Of a stretch of 64,000 bases of DNA, positions 48,434-59,010 are shown piece after piece; position 1 is the first letter of the stretch, and each line of letters begins with the position of its first letter. Below the pieces are notes generated by a model, which saw only the letters and a program-made list of their open reading frames with translations, had not been told where the DNA came from and searched no databases. The position numbers and the translations under genes were made by a program. Where the stretch lies: the NCBI GenBank assembly GCA_963277665.1, contig OY728130.1, positions 1,361,694,393 through 1,361,758,392 on the forward strand. Direction: 5' to 3'. The DNA comes from Viscum album. Its lineage: Eukaryota > Streptophyta > Magnoliopsida > Santalales > Viscaceae.

Positions 48434-49682
48434 TATAATAATTTTATTTATATCTTAGATGATATTTGAACATGTATGAAGTATGTGAAGACTTAAGGTA
48501 AGAGATTTTTGACTTAGTTTTCCTTCCTTGAGGTATATGTTTTGTTATAAATATATATTAATTTATGAGGTGTTTAAAAATAGTCTTTGACATGGTATAT
48601 CATGAATATCAATATTATCATGATATTCAATATTTTATTTTATGTTAGTATATAATAGTAGTTATGATTTAAGATTTAAAAATTTATAATGTTTTTAAGA
48701 TACAATCTCATTGTTTATCAATATAGTTTATGATTATGTTTACAATGATAAAATATTATAGTACATATTTCAAGAAACTCATGAATTTTATTCTCCTATT
48801 GTTATTTAATAAGAGTAAATGATTTCCATCCATTTTCCACTCTATATACACTCAATATTTGTAAATAATGTTTTTAAATAATGTCAACTCTATTTACATC
48901 TTCAGATAAAAACACTTTCTTTTCGATGTATATGTTTTTTAAAAACATTTTCAAAAAAGTTTTAATGTTCCTATAATTTTTTTTAAATTAATTTTTACCC
49001 TTTTTTTTCTTTTTAAAAATATATTAAAATGAATATTTCTTTCATTTCCCAAAAACATCCAAATGATATTTTACCAAAAAATGGGAAAGGAAATATTTTT
49101 TAAAAATGTACAAAATGAATGTAAATTTAAAAATTTTCTAACCATTATTTTATTTGAATCTTCATTTTAAAGTTTTTTATAGGTTAATTTCAAATAAAAT
49201 TATTTCAACAATATTTTAGGAATTTTTAATTTTTTCGTGACTTTTTTTTTCAAATAAATGATGTTTTCCTAAAATAATATTCCAAGTGATTTTTCATTTA
49301 CAAATTATTTTATATAAACTATGATATTAATTTGATATTATATATGATTTAATGGGGATTTAAACCAAATTTACCATTATTATTATCTCCCTAGATTATT
49401 TATGTTTATAATGAAAAGATTTTTACGATACAAGTTTCTCTTCAACTGGTTATACCATGATAAAATGATTATGAAACTCGCTTATTTTCCAATGAGCTAT
49501 GCATTGATGAAATTATGAATTGATTATGAAGACCATTTATTTCATGGGTTTTTATACGATTAATGTTTTATGATATTTTAGAACACATATGCTTTATTTT
49601 CATCATGTTATGGGTGAGACCTATATTTCCCTCCAATTAATTGGGTAATGATTAATGTATATGAGATCAAAGGGTACTTGAG

Positions 49683-49800
49683 TGGTCATCCAAATTCTAA
49701 AAGAGGGTATAGTGTAGGTTATCCAAAGCATAAAAGAGGGTACTATGGAGGTTATCCCAAGCCTGAAGTCGGTACATGGGTGGTTAGACAAATCCTGACA
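49683..49800. repeat. Short tandem repeat block in the 3' LTR of B
   Basis: Partner of 39985-40115: GGTTATCCAAAG and GGTTATCCCAAGCC copies with AAAGAGGGTA links at a spacing of about 35-50 bases. Confidence 0.6.
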
Positions 49801-50168
49801 TGTTATTAATTTCTTATTGGGTAGCCTTGACATATGATTTTCAATGATTATGCATATATCACAAATCTATGTCTTATGAAAATTTTTGGATATCAAGGTT
49901 TAAGTTTATTGATTCCATTATGATTCGAGTCTTATTAACATGAAATATTTTTTCCACAACTCATGTGTAAGATCTAAGATATGTACGTTAGGTTTCCATA
50001 AGTTATTCTCATGTTATCATACCCATATTATCACGATATATTGAAGTCTACCTTGTTTACCCTTACTAGGAATCTCTACTCTAAATTTATTATCTTTCCT
50101 TTCCCATTCCCCCCGAATAAATATTTTTTATTATTTCAGAAAGCACTTTTAAAGAAAAAGTGGGAAAC

Positions 50169-51646
50169 CAACGGGTTCAGAATACAAGAAATGTCAAACC
50201 TTATATAAAATAGTTACGTTATTCCAGAACAAATTAAAGCGATTAGAATCCTTTACCTTGACTAGATGCTATTTAATGGATGTGCCCTCCATATCATGGT
50301 TGTCCTTAATGGGATATTCGACGTAGGAAGCCATATTATCCTAGGTCTACACATTCTCCTCTAGACTTGTTTTTCCCTCATTGAAAGCACATATCAAAAT
50401 CTTATTTTGTTTATCAATCCAAGATGATTTATCTTCACTCAAATCGGAACGCAGCGGTCTTTAAAATATTCTATGAAAAACCTACACTGAAATCTTGGTC
50501 AAGAAATATTCCTCTAGAATTTCTTTATCAGAATGCCTGAGAATCTTTTCGATGATGTCTGATCCAACGTCCTCCTTAGTCATTGGGATATTAGCAACAA
50601 CTACCAAACTATTTTAAGGGACTTTGAATTTACTAGAAGATCTTGTAAGAGGAGGACTAGGTAAGGTTGAGTAGTCATTTCATCTCTTCAGCCTACAACT
50701 TTGCTGGATAATCCCATCTAAATCCACAATGGTGTTCTTCCCTTTGATTAAAGAGGACCGAATGTACTCTTCCATAATTTCTGCTTCCTTGAGCTCTGGG
50801 GACCAGAGTTCTAAGGTAGACTCATTATCTTCTGCTATAACATCTGGCCTACCCTGTAGAGGATAGATCTCTACATTCCCATCCTCCATGAGAGTCGCTT
50901 CTTTAAATGAAGTATGACCATCAATACTCAACACCAAAAAACGGTTCTGAGAGCCACCTGAAAATCTTGCTAAACCCATGAAAATAGAAGAGGGAGGATT
51001 CAAGCACTCACCAAGGACCTGTTCTGTCGAAACTGGCATCTTAATAGGGAAATGGGCTGTAAACTGTACTCACTCCAGCCCCCTGATTAGCAAGAACCCC
51101 CAAACAACCAGAAGCACTATCCATACCTGATCCCGGGGCCGTAACCTCTTGGGTAGAATTGCAAATGGATCTCACATCCACTGCATATGTGGGAGGGTTC
51201 CTTGGGGCCACCATCACCCCCTCAACCTACCCTAAACTACCTCAGACTATCCTATGTGAAGGGTTAATACCTAAATCCCACCTTAGACGACCAAAAACAT
51301 CCTCAATCCTCAGCTCTGAAAACATCGGACCCATTCCTTTCTGGGTGGTAGTAGGAAATCTCACCTCCCCAATACCCCGATTGTCCACTTAGGGAGAAAT
51401 AAAAGCAAAACTAGGGATTGGGTTTTTGGGACCATACTTCACAGTGACCCACAAAGAGAGATCCTGTCCCAAAGCAAGCTGACATCTACCAGAATCTTGA
51501 AGAAGACGCATGCAAAACGAACAGAAAGGAACCCAAAATTCATAGCATAACTTCTCGAACCAACGTAATTCCCCTTCAATATCGATGCAGATAGAGTCCA
51601 GCAGGTTCTTGGATACATCTACTTCAATGCAAATCCTCAGGGAAAC
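50169..51646 (-). mobile_element. Inserted LINE ORF1 fragment in the 3' LTR of B
   Basis: The alignment of the two B LTRs is broken here by about 1.47 kb. A 7-bp direct repeat GGGAAAC flanks it (50162-50168 and 51640-51646), a candidate target-site duplication. The insert carries a minus-strand coding region resembling ORF1 of plant L1-type LINEs (see the next entry). There is no ORF2, endonuclease or RT, and no poly(T) at the left end that would mark a 3' poly(A) in this orientation. It is therefore either truncated at both ends or was brought in by another mechanism. Confidence 0.65.
50494..51646 (-). pseudogene. LINE ORF1-like protein (DUF4283/zinc-knuckle type), broken
   Basis: Plant L1 ORF1 proteins bind RNA through a DUF4283 domain and a CCHC knuckle. 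Reading from 51646 down: LRICIEVDVSKNLLDSI matches the conserved (A)RVCVEVDLxKPLxxxI; then FWVPFCSFCMRLLQDSGRC (about 51540-51484) has the exact CxxCxxxxHxxxxC spacing with His replaced by Gln. A stop (51389) follows, and the same frame continues with few stops through FSELRIEDVFGRLRWDLG. A +1 shift at about 51040 leads to the open stretch 51039-50680. The reading goes on in that frame past a TGA and a TAA to about 50494 (IPMTKEDVGSDIIEKIL). The N-terminal half of DUF4283 is missing. It is more GC-rich than its surroundings. Confidence 0.7.
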
Positions 51647-51803
51647 TGGATGACACATAGCTCTCTTATAGACCAGTTGTTAATGTGTCCATGTTACCAA
51701 ATTCACAATACATTAATGCTCCTCTGGCATGTGTTTGTGTAATGTAATGAATATTTCTATAAAATGATATAAAATATACATATGAGAATTATGGGTCTCC
51801 ATA

Positions 51804-51808
51804 TGTTA
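51804..51808. repeat. Right target-site duplication of element B
   Basis: TGTTA, matching TGATA at 36633-36637 in four of five bases. Confidence 0.55.
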
Positions 51809-52123
51809 CCATTATTAGAATATTCATATTTCTTATGAGGTCTTGTATGTGAATAAAGTAATGTAGATACTCTTATGTGAATCACCTCTAGTGGATAAAC
51901 ATTTATTTGGTAGTTTTTTATAACTTTTTTTTATATAATTTTTATTAGAATATATTCAGATTTTTATTATAAAATCATTTAGATGGACAATCAAACCCAT
52001 GATATTCCATGAATGAATTTTAATTACATGTTTTCAGTAATCACATGAATCCCTATGTGGAAAATTAAGGTTTTATGTTGGTTTCGAAATCAAATACACA
52101 AAAGTATAAATTTTTCCTATTGT
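51809..52123. other. AT-rich spacer right of element B
   Basis: No gene, repeat or motif is visible. If element B inserted into an older repeat, this is the continuation of 36632, but no alignment could be made. Confidence 0.4.
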
Positions 52124-53076
52124 CATAGTCAAAATAGCGGCTATAGGTGTCAAAACAATGGTGATAAGCTATAGCCATCGTTATAGCTCGATGTAGCAAG
52201 TATTTTCATGGCTATATCTAAATGAAATATCCAATGTTTTTATAGGATAAACTATGGTTTTCCATCAGTGAAATAAAGTTATTTACATAGTTTTACAAAC
52301 CATAGCTATAACTCCCATAGCTATCCACCATAGAACTTGGGATATAGCCCGAAAATAATGTGCACCCAGCAGAATTAAATATATTTACATTTGTTATGCT
52401 CACCTTCCACCCTACCACTACACCAGAGATACCTTTTGGTATATATATATATATATATATATATGTATTATTAAAAAATTTGGCTATAGCATGTAAACTG
52501 TTGCTATATCCCTTCCCAACATTTTTTCATGGTTAAATTGTTTTCCCACGAAAGGGCGGGAGACCTATTGACAGAGTTTTGAGGAACTGTGGATATATAA
52601 AATAAAAAAACTCTATATTTTAGGTTTATAAAAACCATGGATATATCCCTAAAGAACTCTATTTCCATAGTTTTACACAAACCATGGCTATATCCCTTGT
52701 AAAAAACTCTATTAACATAGTTTTACTCAAACTGTTGCTCTATCCTGTGGTACGAAATTCTATAGACATAGTTTTATATAAACCATGTCTATAGATCTAA
52801 GAAAAATTCCACATAGACACGTTTTAAAACATATTGTTTCTATATCCCTCACAAAAATGCTTTGCAGCCACAATTTTACAGAACCATGGAAATAATTGTC
52901 AAAAAAAAATCTATATCCACAATTTCACAAAAATGTGGATATAAACTTTGAAAATATACCCTATATCCATGGTTTTATATAAAATTGTGGTTATAGACTT
53001 GTTATAAATACCTATAGCCATAGTTCTCGAAAACCATGGTTATAGGTCTATGGCTATAGCCTAGTTTTCTAGTAGT
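52124..53076. mobile_element. Non-coding element with subterminal repeats, CACTA-like ends
   Basis: The whole block is filled with degenerate copies of a unit close to CCATAGTTTTACACAAACC followed by ATGGCTATATCCC, spaced about 60 bases, clearest at 52560-53050; inverted versions occur at the left. The ends are inverted: left CATAGTCAAAATAGCGGCTATAG (52124-52146) against the reverse complement of the right end (53054-53076), ACTACTAGAAAACTAGGCTATAG. They share GGCTATAG exactly and roughly half of the other positions. The right end resembles the CACTACTAGAAAA termini of CACTA (En/Spm) transposons. A 3-bp target duplication could not be confirmed. No transposase is present, so it would be non-autonomous. 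A second possible left end, CACTACACCAGAGA, lies at 52416. Confidence 0.5.
52439..52464. repeat. (TA)n microsatellite
   Basis: About 13 uninterrupted TA units lie inside the subterminal-repeat element, just right of CACTACACCAGAGATACC. Confidence 0.9.
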
Positions 53077-56000
53077 TCCACTTTCAGATCAAATTGTTTA
53101 CTATTACTATTATAGTTGTTCCTTACTAGTTGGATCACTAAGAAACCAAGAGGCTTTGTATTTTTGAAATTCACATATACATATATCATTGATAACAATA
53201 TATTTTTCCAGGTTAGGAATGGTCCTATTGATTGTCTTATGTAAAATTCATTTCAATTACATATTTTTATTTGACATATTAGATCCATATAATGCCTATA
53301 ATATTTTATATATTACGGGGGAATAAAATATTTCTATTATCATATGATTTTATTATTTGTTACGTGAATAATTATCTATTTATTTAGATGAGAAATAATA
53401 ATTTTATACATGATATTGAGTATAATATATTTTTTTCTCTAGTTTAAGATATTGTTAAATGAAATTTTCCCAATTTAATTTGACTTACAAGTGTGTTATG
53501 CTCCTGTGAATTGTCTGATATAAAATTCATTTCAATGAAAACATCATATTATATTTTATAGTTCATTAAATTTTATATAATTTTAATTGTTCTACAAAAT
53601 TATTTTATGTTGTTTAAATTGATCTTAAAGATTATTTAGGTATAGTCTTATAAGAATAATAATGATGTCTTACATAGCCTTAATCTTACTCAATTTTATA
53701 ATATCCGATTATGTTATTATGTTTATTAACTTTTCAATTGTTTATGATTTAGTTAATATAATTTTTTATAATAATGTGCCTTTATAATACATGTTCGACT
53801 TAGTAGACTGTGAAAGAATCCATTTATCATGATTACACGACAACTTGAACTATATTTTATTCAAGTCGCGATCCCAATCAGGTACATAATCTATTTTACA
53901 CTATATTTTAATCCTTAAATATTAGAAAAATATATAATAAAATGTCTATAATTTTTTATAAATAATAAAAATTAGTCATTATAAGGGTGATAATCTCATA
54001 CTTTGTTTTTGTGATATTATGGTGGTGGCATATGATTCTTCAATAATCAATCGACCCATGATAATACAAGGTTGTTCTTGAGTAAATTCAATTGTTTAAT
54101 TGAATTGAATTATTTTTCCCTAAAAGGGACTAGGTTCTATATTTTTTTTATTTTTCCAGGTCTTTCACGGTCAAATATTTTTTGTAGTTCATGATTCATA
54201 TACACATGATTGAGGGAAAATATTTATCATGTTCTCTATTTTTGAATTTATGGGATATTTAATCTTATTAACATTTATATTTATGGATTCTCAACACATT
54301 GATGGCAGTTATGACTTATATGTATTCCTATGATGTAAATAGGAGGGAAACATATGTCTTATATATCCATGTTTTTCTTATATTTTTTTTATGCGGGTCA
54401 GATAAAGAGCTATTTAATATCAAATTTTCTTTGATGAAGTGGTTTTACATTAGTTGTATAGATTATAATCATATTGAGTAGATGGATGAAGTTTTTTTCT
54501 TGACATGTTTTTATACAATTTGATGTTATATACAATTTCCAAAGACTGATGGTGAATTACACTAATTCACAATTGGTGAATTGAGGTGATAATCAGGGCG
54601 ATGTTTGATGGTTCTATTTTTATTACTACAGTAGACATATGAAGATGATGGAATTTAGTATTGGTGAATGTTCATTGCACTATTTTTTTCCATTTCCATC
54701 AGATATTTTTTCATTAGTAGCTCTACCACCTGCACTAGATTCCCTACCAGAAGTTCATCCACATCGGCCAAATTTCTTGCCACCCCATAAGTATTGTTCA
54801 TTGACTGCACAATGAGGAATTATTAAAATCAAATTATGAACAATTTATTGAATCCCATATTTTGTTGATAGTAAACATTAAACAAAGAAATATAATAACA
54901 TGGTTTATTAATTGGTCTATTCTATGCTTGATCATGTGTGATTATCAAATAATAATATGTTTTAAACATTCATTTTCTATACTATTCACTATGCCTCCAA
55001 CATCTACATGGCCCATCAAAATAATTCGTCAACCTATGTGCCTAAAACTCGAAAATTGATTCCCATTACCTCTAAAGGTTCCTCTTCCCAATCCTATTTT
55101 ATAATAAAATATTAATTCTCATATCACCTCCTCTAATCTTTTTTCCTCTACAGATCGTTATTCACATTCAAAGGAACCCTATCAATGGTTTCCAACTAAT
55201 ACCCACCCACGAATCATTGCAAGTCTATAAAATATCAAATATATCCTACCATTAAAATCCATAAACCCTACATATCACTATGCTATCATTGAAATATATC
55301 CTATCACCTTTCACCTTTTCCTTCACCACCACCCCCTCTTACACCTCCACCTCTACCTCATCGTTCAGTTCCATCTCCACCCCTACATCTTCCTATTATT
55401 ACATTTCTACCTATAATATCCACATCCACCTAGCATCTCCACCTATGATTCATATTTAACTTTTAACCTCCTTATTCTACTCTCACCTCATCTTCTACGT
55501 CCACCAACTCACTTCCCTACAAATTTAATAAGGTATTGTTGAAAGATCACGTCTCAACTCTACCTCCTGGCTCCACCTTCTCCTCACCAACTACCTCAAC
55601 CTACATTACATTTTTTCTCTACATTTTATGTTTATTGATTATTACTCATAAGGTTTTAATTTTAGGGTTATGTATTTCAAGGTTATATATTCATACTTTT
55701 ATATTCATTATATTTGAAGGTTATTGATTTGAAATATTCTTTTTTTTGTAGGAATATTAGAAAGTTATTGAATTTATGTGAAATTATTTCATTTTCTTCA
55801 ATGATATTTACATGAGTATCTACTTTCACTCTAAATTGGGGATCTCAAAATATTTCATTAAAAGGGGTAGTATTTAAATTCCAATTTATATATATTTTTT
55901 ATTTTTTTTGATCTTTTCTCTATATTATTCCAACCAATGTACCTTCAAGATTATTTTTTCATTATTATTTTTTATTCCTCAAATTCCTGGAATTATATAT

Positions 56001-57639
56001 TTTTATCAAGGATATATCTTGAAAAATTTTCTCGGACTTATAAATTAATTTTTGTGGAAACATAGAATAATAGTTTTTTACAATCTATAATATTTTTTAA
56101 GATTGCACAAGATTTTTGATTATATATTGACCTTTTAACAATATTTACTCTTTCCAGTATCATATTTTCATTTTTTTCATCTTCCTATGGAAACCATTGA
56201 TTATTTAATATATATAGTTAATTATATTATCTTTAATATTTTTCCAAAACACTATAGATATTTAAATATCTCATTCAACCCTCTATGTTACACACCTAGA
56301 CTTTATAGTTTAATCATTATCATCCAAAACAAGAGTAAAAATTTAACTTTGATTCATATATATATTGTTTTATGCAATGAATTTTTTCACACTATTGACT
56401 GTTTTTCATATCGTAATATCTAGAATAAAAATATATTTTTAGGTTTATGATTCCTATGATTATGCTTCAACTAAGGATTACAAAAAAACATTAATTTTGA
56501 AACACCTATATGCACACATCATGCTTATACTATTTGAACATACATTCAAATTTGACACAAATCTATAAAATTATTACTATTAAACATTTTAATTTATAAA
56601 GAACCACATCATATGATTATTAACTTTTCAAAAACAAATATTAACCATATAAAAATATTCATTTTTTAAATATCTTCCGTCAAATAATTAATAATTAAAT
56701 TAAATAATTATTCAACAAATATACATTTATTTATGTGTATAAACTTTTTTCCTTCATGTCCATATAAATATTATTATTTACTCTATAAACTATCATATAT
56801 TGGTTTCTTAATGTATTATTTAGATAGTTCTATAACCTAATTTGATGAAAAAATATTATCAGAATGAGATGAAGAAATGACTAATGTCAACCAGAGATCA
56901 TCAATAAATGAGGAGATTAAAAAATTGTTCACTGAAGAAAAAATAATCAAGAATATGAAGAGGGGTAATGGCCACTTAGTAGAAATTGATATATATATAT
57001 ATGTCTATGTGTATGTATTTTCTATGTCTGTATCATATCACTTATGAAAAAACCCTATATTTATTAAGAACTCATTGTAATATCTTACATTTTTTTATTT
57101 AAATTTTATTCTATAATTTTATTCCATTTTCATATTATATGTATATTTTATTAAAACATCGCCTTTATTTATTCTACAAGATACTACATATTTTAAAAAT
57201 ATACATAACATATTCATAGGATGTAATAACCTTTTTATTCTAAATTCAATAAAAAATTCACGAGTGGGGTACTAGTATATATTAAAGTGAAAATAATTTT
57301 CATTTTTTCTAAAAAATATATTATAGAATATTTCATATCCCAATATACATTTAATTTCTAAAAATATATCTAACAATTAAAGAATATAGATTTTAAAAAT
57401 CCACGAGGAAAACATGTTGCAACAAATTTTTCTTATGGAATTGTGATAATGAAAAATGATAACAAAAACATTATATATATAGATAAATTTAGGTTTAAAA
57501 TATATATAAGAAAAATAGAATAAATTGTGTGTTAATAATATATATCATTTATATATAAAGCATAACAATAGAGTAAAATCAATTTGATCAACATTACTTG
57601 AGAGAAAAATGATTTAACGATGTAATTGGAAAGTGGACG
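53077..57639. other. AT-rich stretch without recognisable gene
   Basis: Short open frames (54299-54481, 54862-55059, 55536-55727, 56187-56423) show no motif. The only structure noted is a C/T-rich, G-poor stretch at about 55300-55620 with recurring CCACCTC and CACCTC words. No LTR or transposase motif was found on either strand. Confidence 0.45.
55300..55620. repeat. Pyrimidine-rich, G-poor low-complexity stretch
   Basis: Irregular repeats of CCACCTC, TACCTC, ATCTCCACC and TCCACC make the + strand C/T/A-rich with few Gs. The minus strand would be G/A-rich. It may be a decayed minisatellite; no coding role is supported. Confidence 0.5.
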
Positions 57640-59010
57640 AATCCCCAATCCCCAAGAATAAATTATCTACATCCTAGGGGTTTTTAATCTTTTTTGTAGC
57701 GTTAATTACATATTCATGCTTTGATAGAGGATTATTGAGAGAGAACTTGTTCTCTATTTCTTCTCTAAAGCATCTTGCGGTTGTTGTGTTCTTGTTTCTT
57801 CTCTGAAGCTTTTCCCTTTATATTTATGCTCCCAATTGTTCGTAGGATTCATGTTCTCCCTCCCAGATCTCATCATCCCCAATTTTGGTTCATATATGGT
57901 ATTTTCCTTCTCATATCTAGGTTTATGAGGTACTCTTTGATTCCATTAAGCTATTTTTGTGGTGTTTGTGCAGTTGATGTTTTTTGGGAAGAGATTGTTT
58001 GGTGATTTCTCTAGGAATTATTTTTCATTGATCTGGTGGTGGATTGGCTGCCTTTGGGAGGCAATATTGGTGTTCTAGTGGATGAAACCTTTCTAGTGGT
58101 AGACAGGATGTGTGGGGAATGTCGTGGTGCTTGATGGATGTTAGTAGGGATTCGGGTGGACGGTAAATATGGATCAGGGTCGTTAGTGGGATTATGTTCG
58201 GTCGTGGTATGGTGTGTGATAGAGACGGTAGTGGTAATATGATCAGTGGTATATAGTAGATTTTATTCTACATCAGTGGTTACTAGGTGGTTTCTAGCTA
58301 GTTCTTCTAATGTTTGGTCATTCATTTTGATGGTCTATTGCTATATGAACTAGAACTTTTCTAGTTTTTTGTTTTAGTTGTTTATTGGGATGCAGATTTA
58401 TTTTCATGCACTAGTTTCCTCCTCATTTCATTTGAATGTTGGTGTATAATTTTTTAGGTACCACTGGGGGTGACCATGAAAGGGGGATGTGGGTAATGAC
58501 AACCATTATTCAGCCATCCATTCTCAATTTTATCTGTTGATGGGAACAATTTTTGACTCCTACTCACTATTTCAGGATATTTTTTCATTGAATTAGGTTG
58601 ATATTTCTGTGATTTCCTCCCATGATTTATTGGTTTGGAATCATAAAACGGTGAAGGGTTTTTTAGAACCTTTCATCCATATCTAATACACATGTTTGTA
58701 TTGGTTTGAGTGGTTCTATGCCATGCTGTACTCATTCAGAATGGTTTAACTTCTTAGAAGATGTGGTGACATATCTTTTTTATTAATCTCACTATTGCAT
58801 TATATAGTGAGGGGGATATGAGGTTTCATATGTTATATTCCTTACAGTTTTCTCCTCTTGGACTTGTGGTAAAACTATTATGTTTTTATATTGTTTATTT
58901 ATGGAATGATCCCTTTCCTAAAATGGTTTCTCTCTTTTCTACATTTTAAAATAGGTTGCATTTTAATGTTTAATAAAGGGGGATTGACCCTCAACTTTTT
59001 CAAAAAAAAT
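57640..59010 (+). other. Higher-GC block ending in AATAAA and an A-run, possible retroposon
   Basis: This block is less AT-rich than both flanks. It begins with a CT-rich leader-like part (TTCTCTATTTCTTCTC at about 57750) and has a 76-codon open frame at 57775-58005 without known motif. It ends with TTTAATAAAGGGGG (AATAAA at about 58972), followed about 25 bases later by CAAAAAAAA. A polyadenylation signal followed by an A-run is what the 3' end of a LINE or processed transcript looks like. No ORF1, RT or spliced gene could be recognised, and no target duplication was found. Confidence 0.35.

Larger units (their letters stand above)
36638..51803 (+). mobile_element. Element B: old full-length Tekay-like Ty3/gypsy with nested insertions
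   Basis: 5' LTR 36638-40638 (4,001 bp), internal region 40639-45955 (5,317 bp), 3' LTR 45956-51803. The 3' LTR spans 5,848 bp; subtracting a 406-bp SINE-like insert (with one target duplication) and a LINE ORF1 insert of about 1,478 bp leaves about 3,964 bp, close to the 5' LTR. Flanks TGATA and TGTTA are compatible with a mutated 5-bp target duplication. The internal region reads gag, RT, RNase H and integrase on the + strand, all heavily decayed. The LTRs have diverged a great deal but share landmarks in order: the start (TGTAACACCC / TTTAACACTC), a TATA box, a TTATCCCAA repeat block and GCATGTGTTTGTGTAA. The element is much older than A. Confidence 0.88.
45956..51803 (+). repeat. 3' LTR of element B, interrupted by two insertions
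   Basis: It starts TTTAACACTCTGAG where the 5' LTR has TGTAACACCCAGAG, so the terminal TG has mutated. It ends GGGTCTCCATA at 51803, at the same point of the alignment as the 5' LTR end. Inserts interrupt it at 48042-48433 and about 50169-51646; outside these it is collinear with the 5' LTR. Open frames at 47839-48060 and 49621-49833 are not conserved in the 5' LTR. Confidence 0.85.

Noticed and set aside
50680..51658. Host gene of unknown function on the minus strand
   Set aside because: The CIEVDVSKN and CCHC-like motifs fit plant LINE ORF1, the reading is broken, and the block is an insertion in an LTR.
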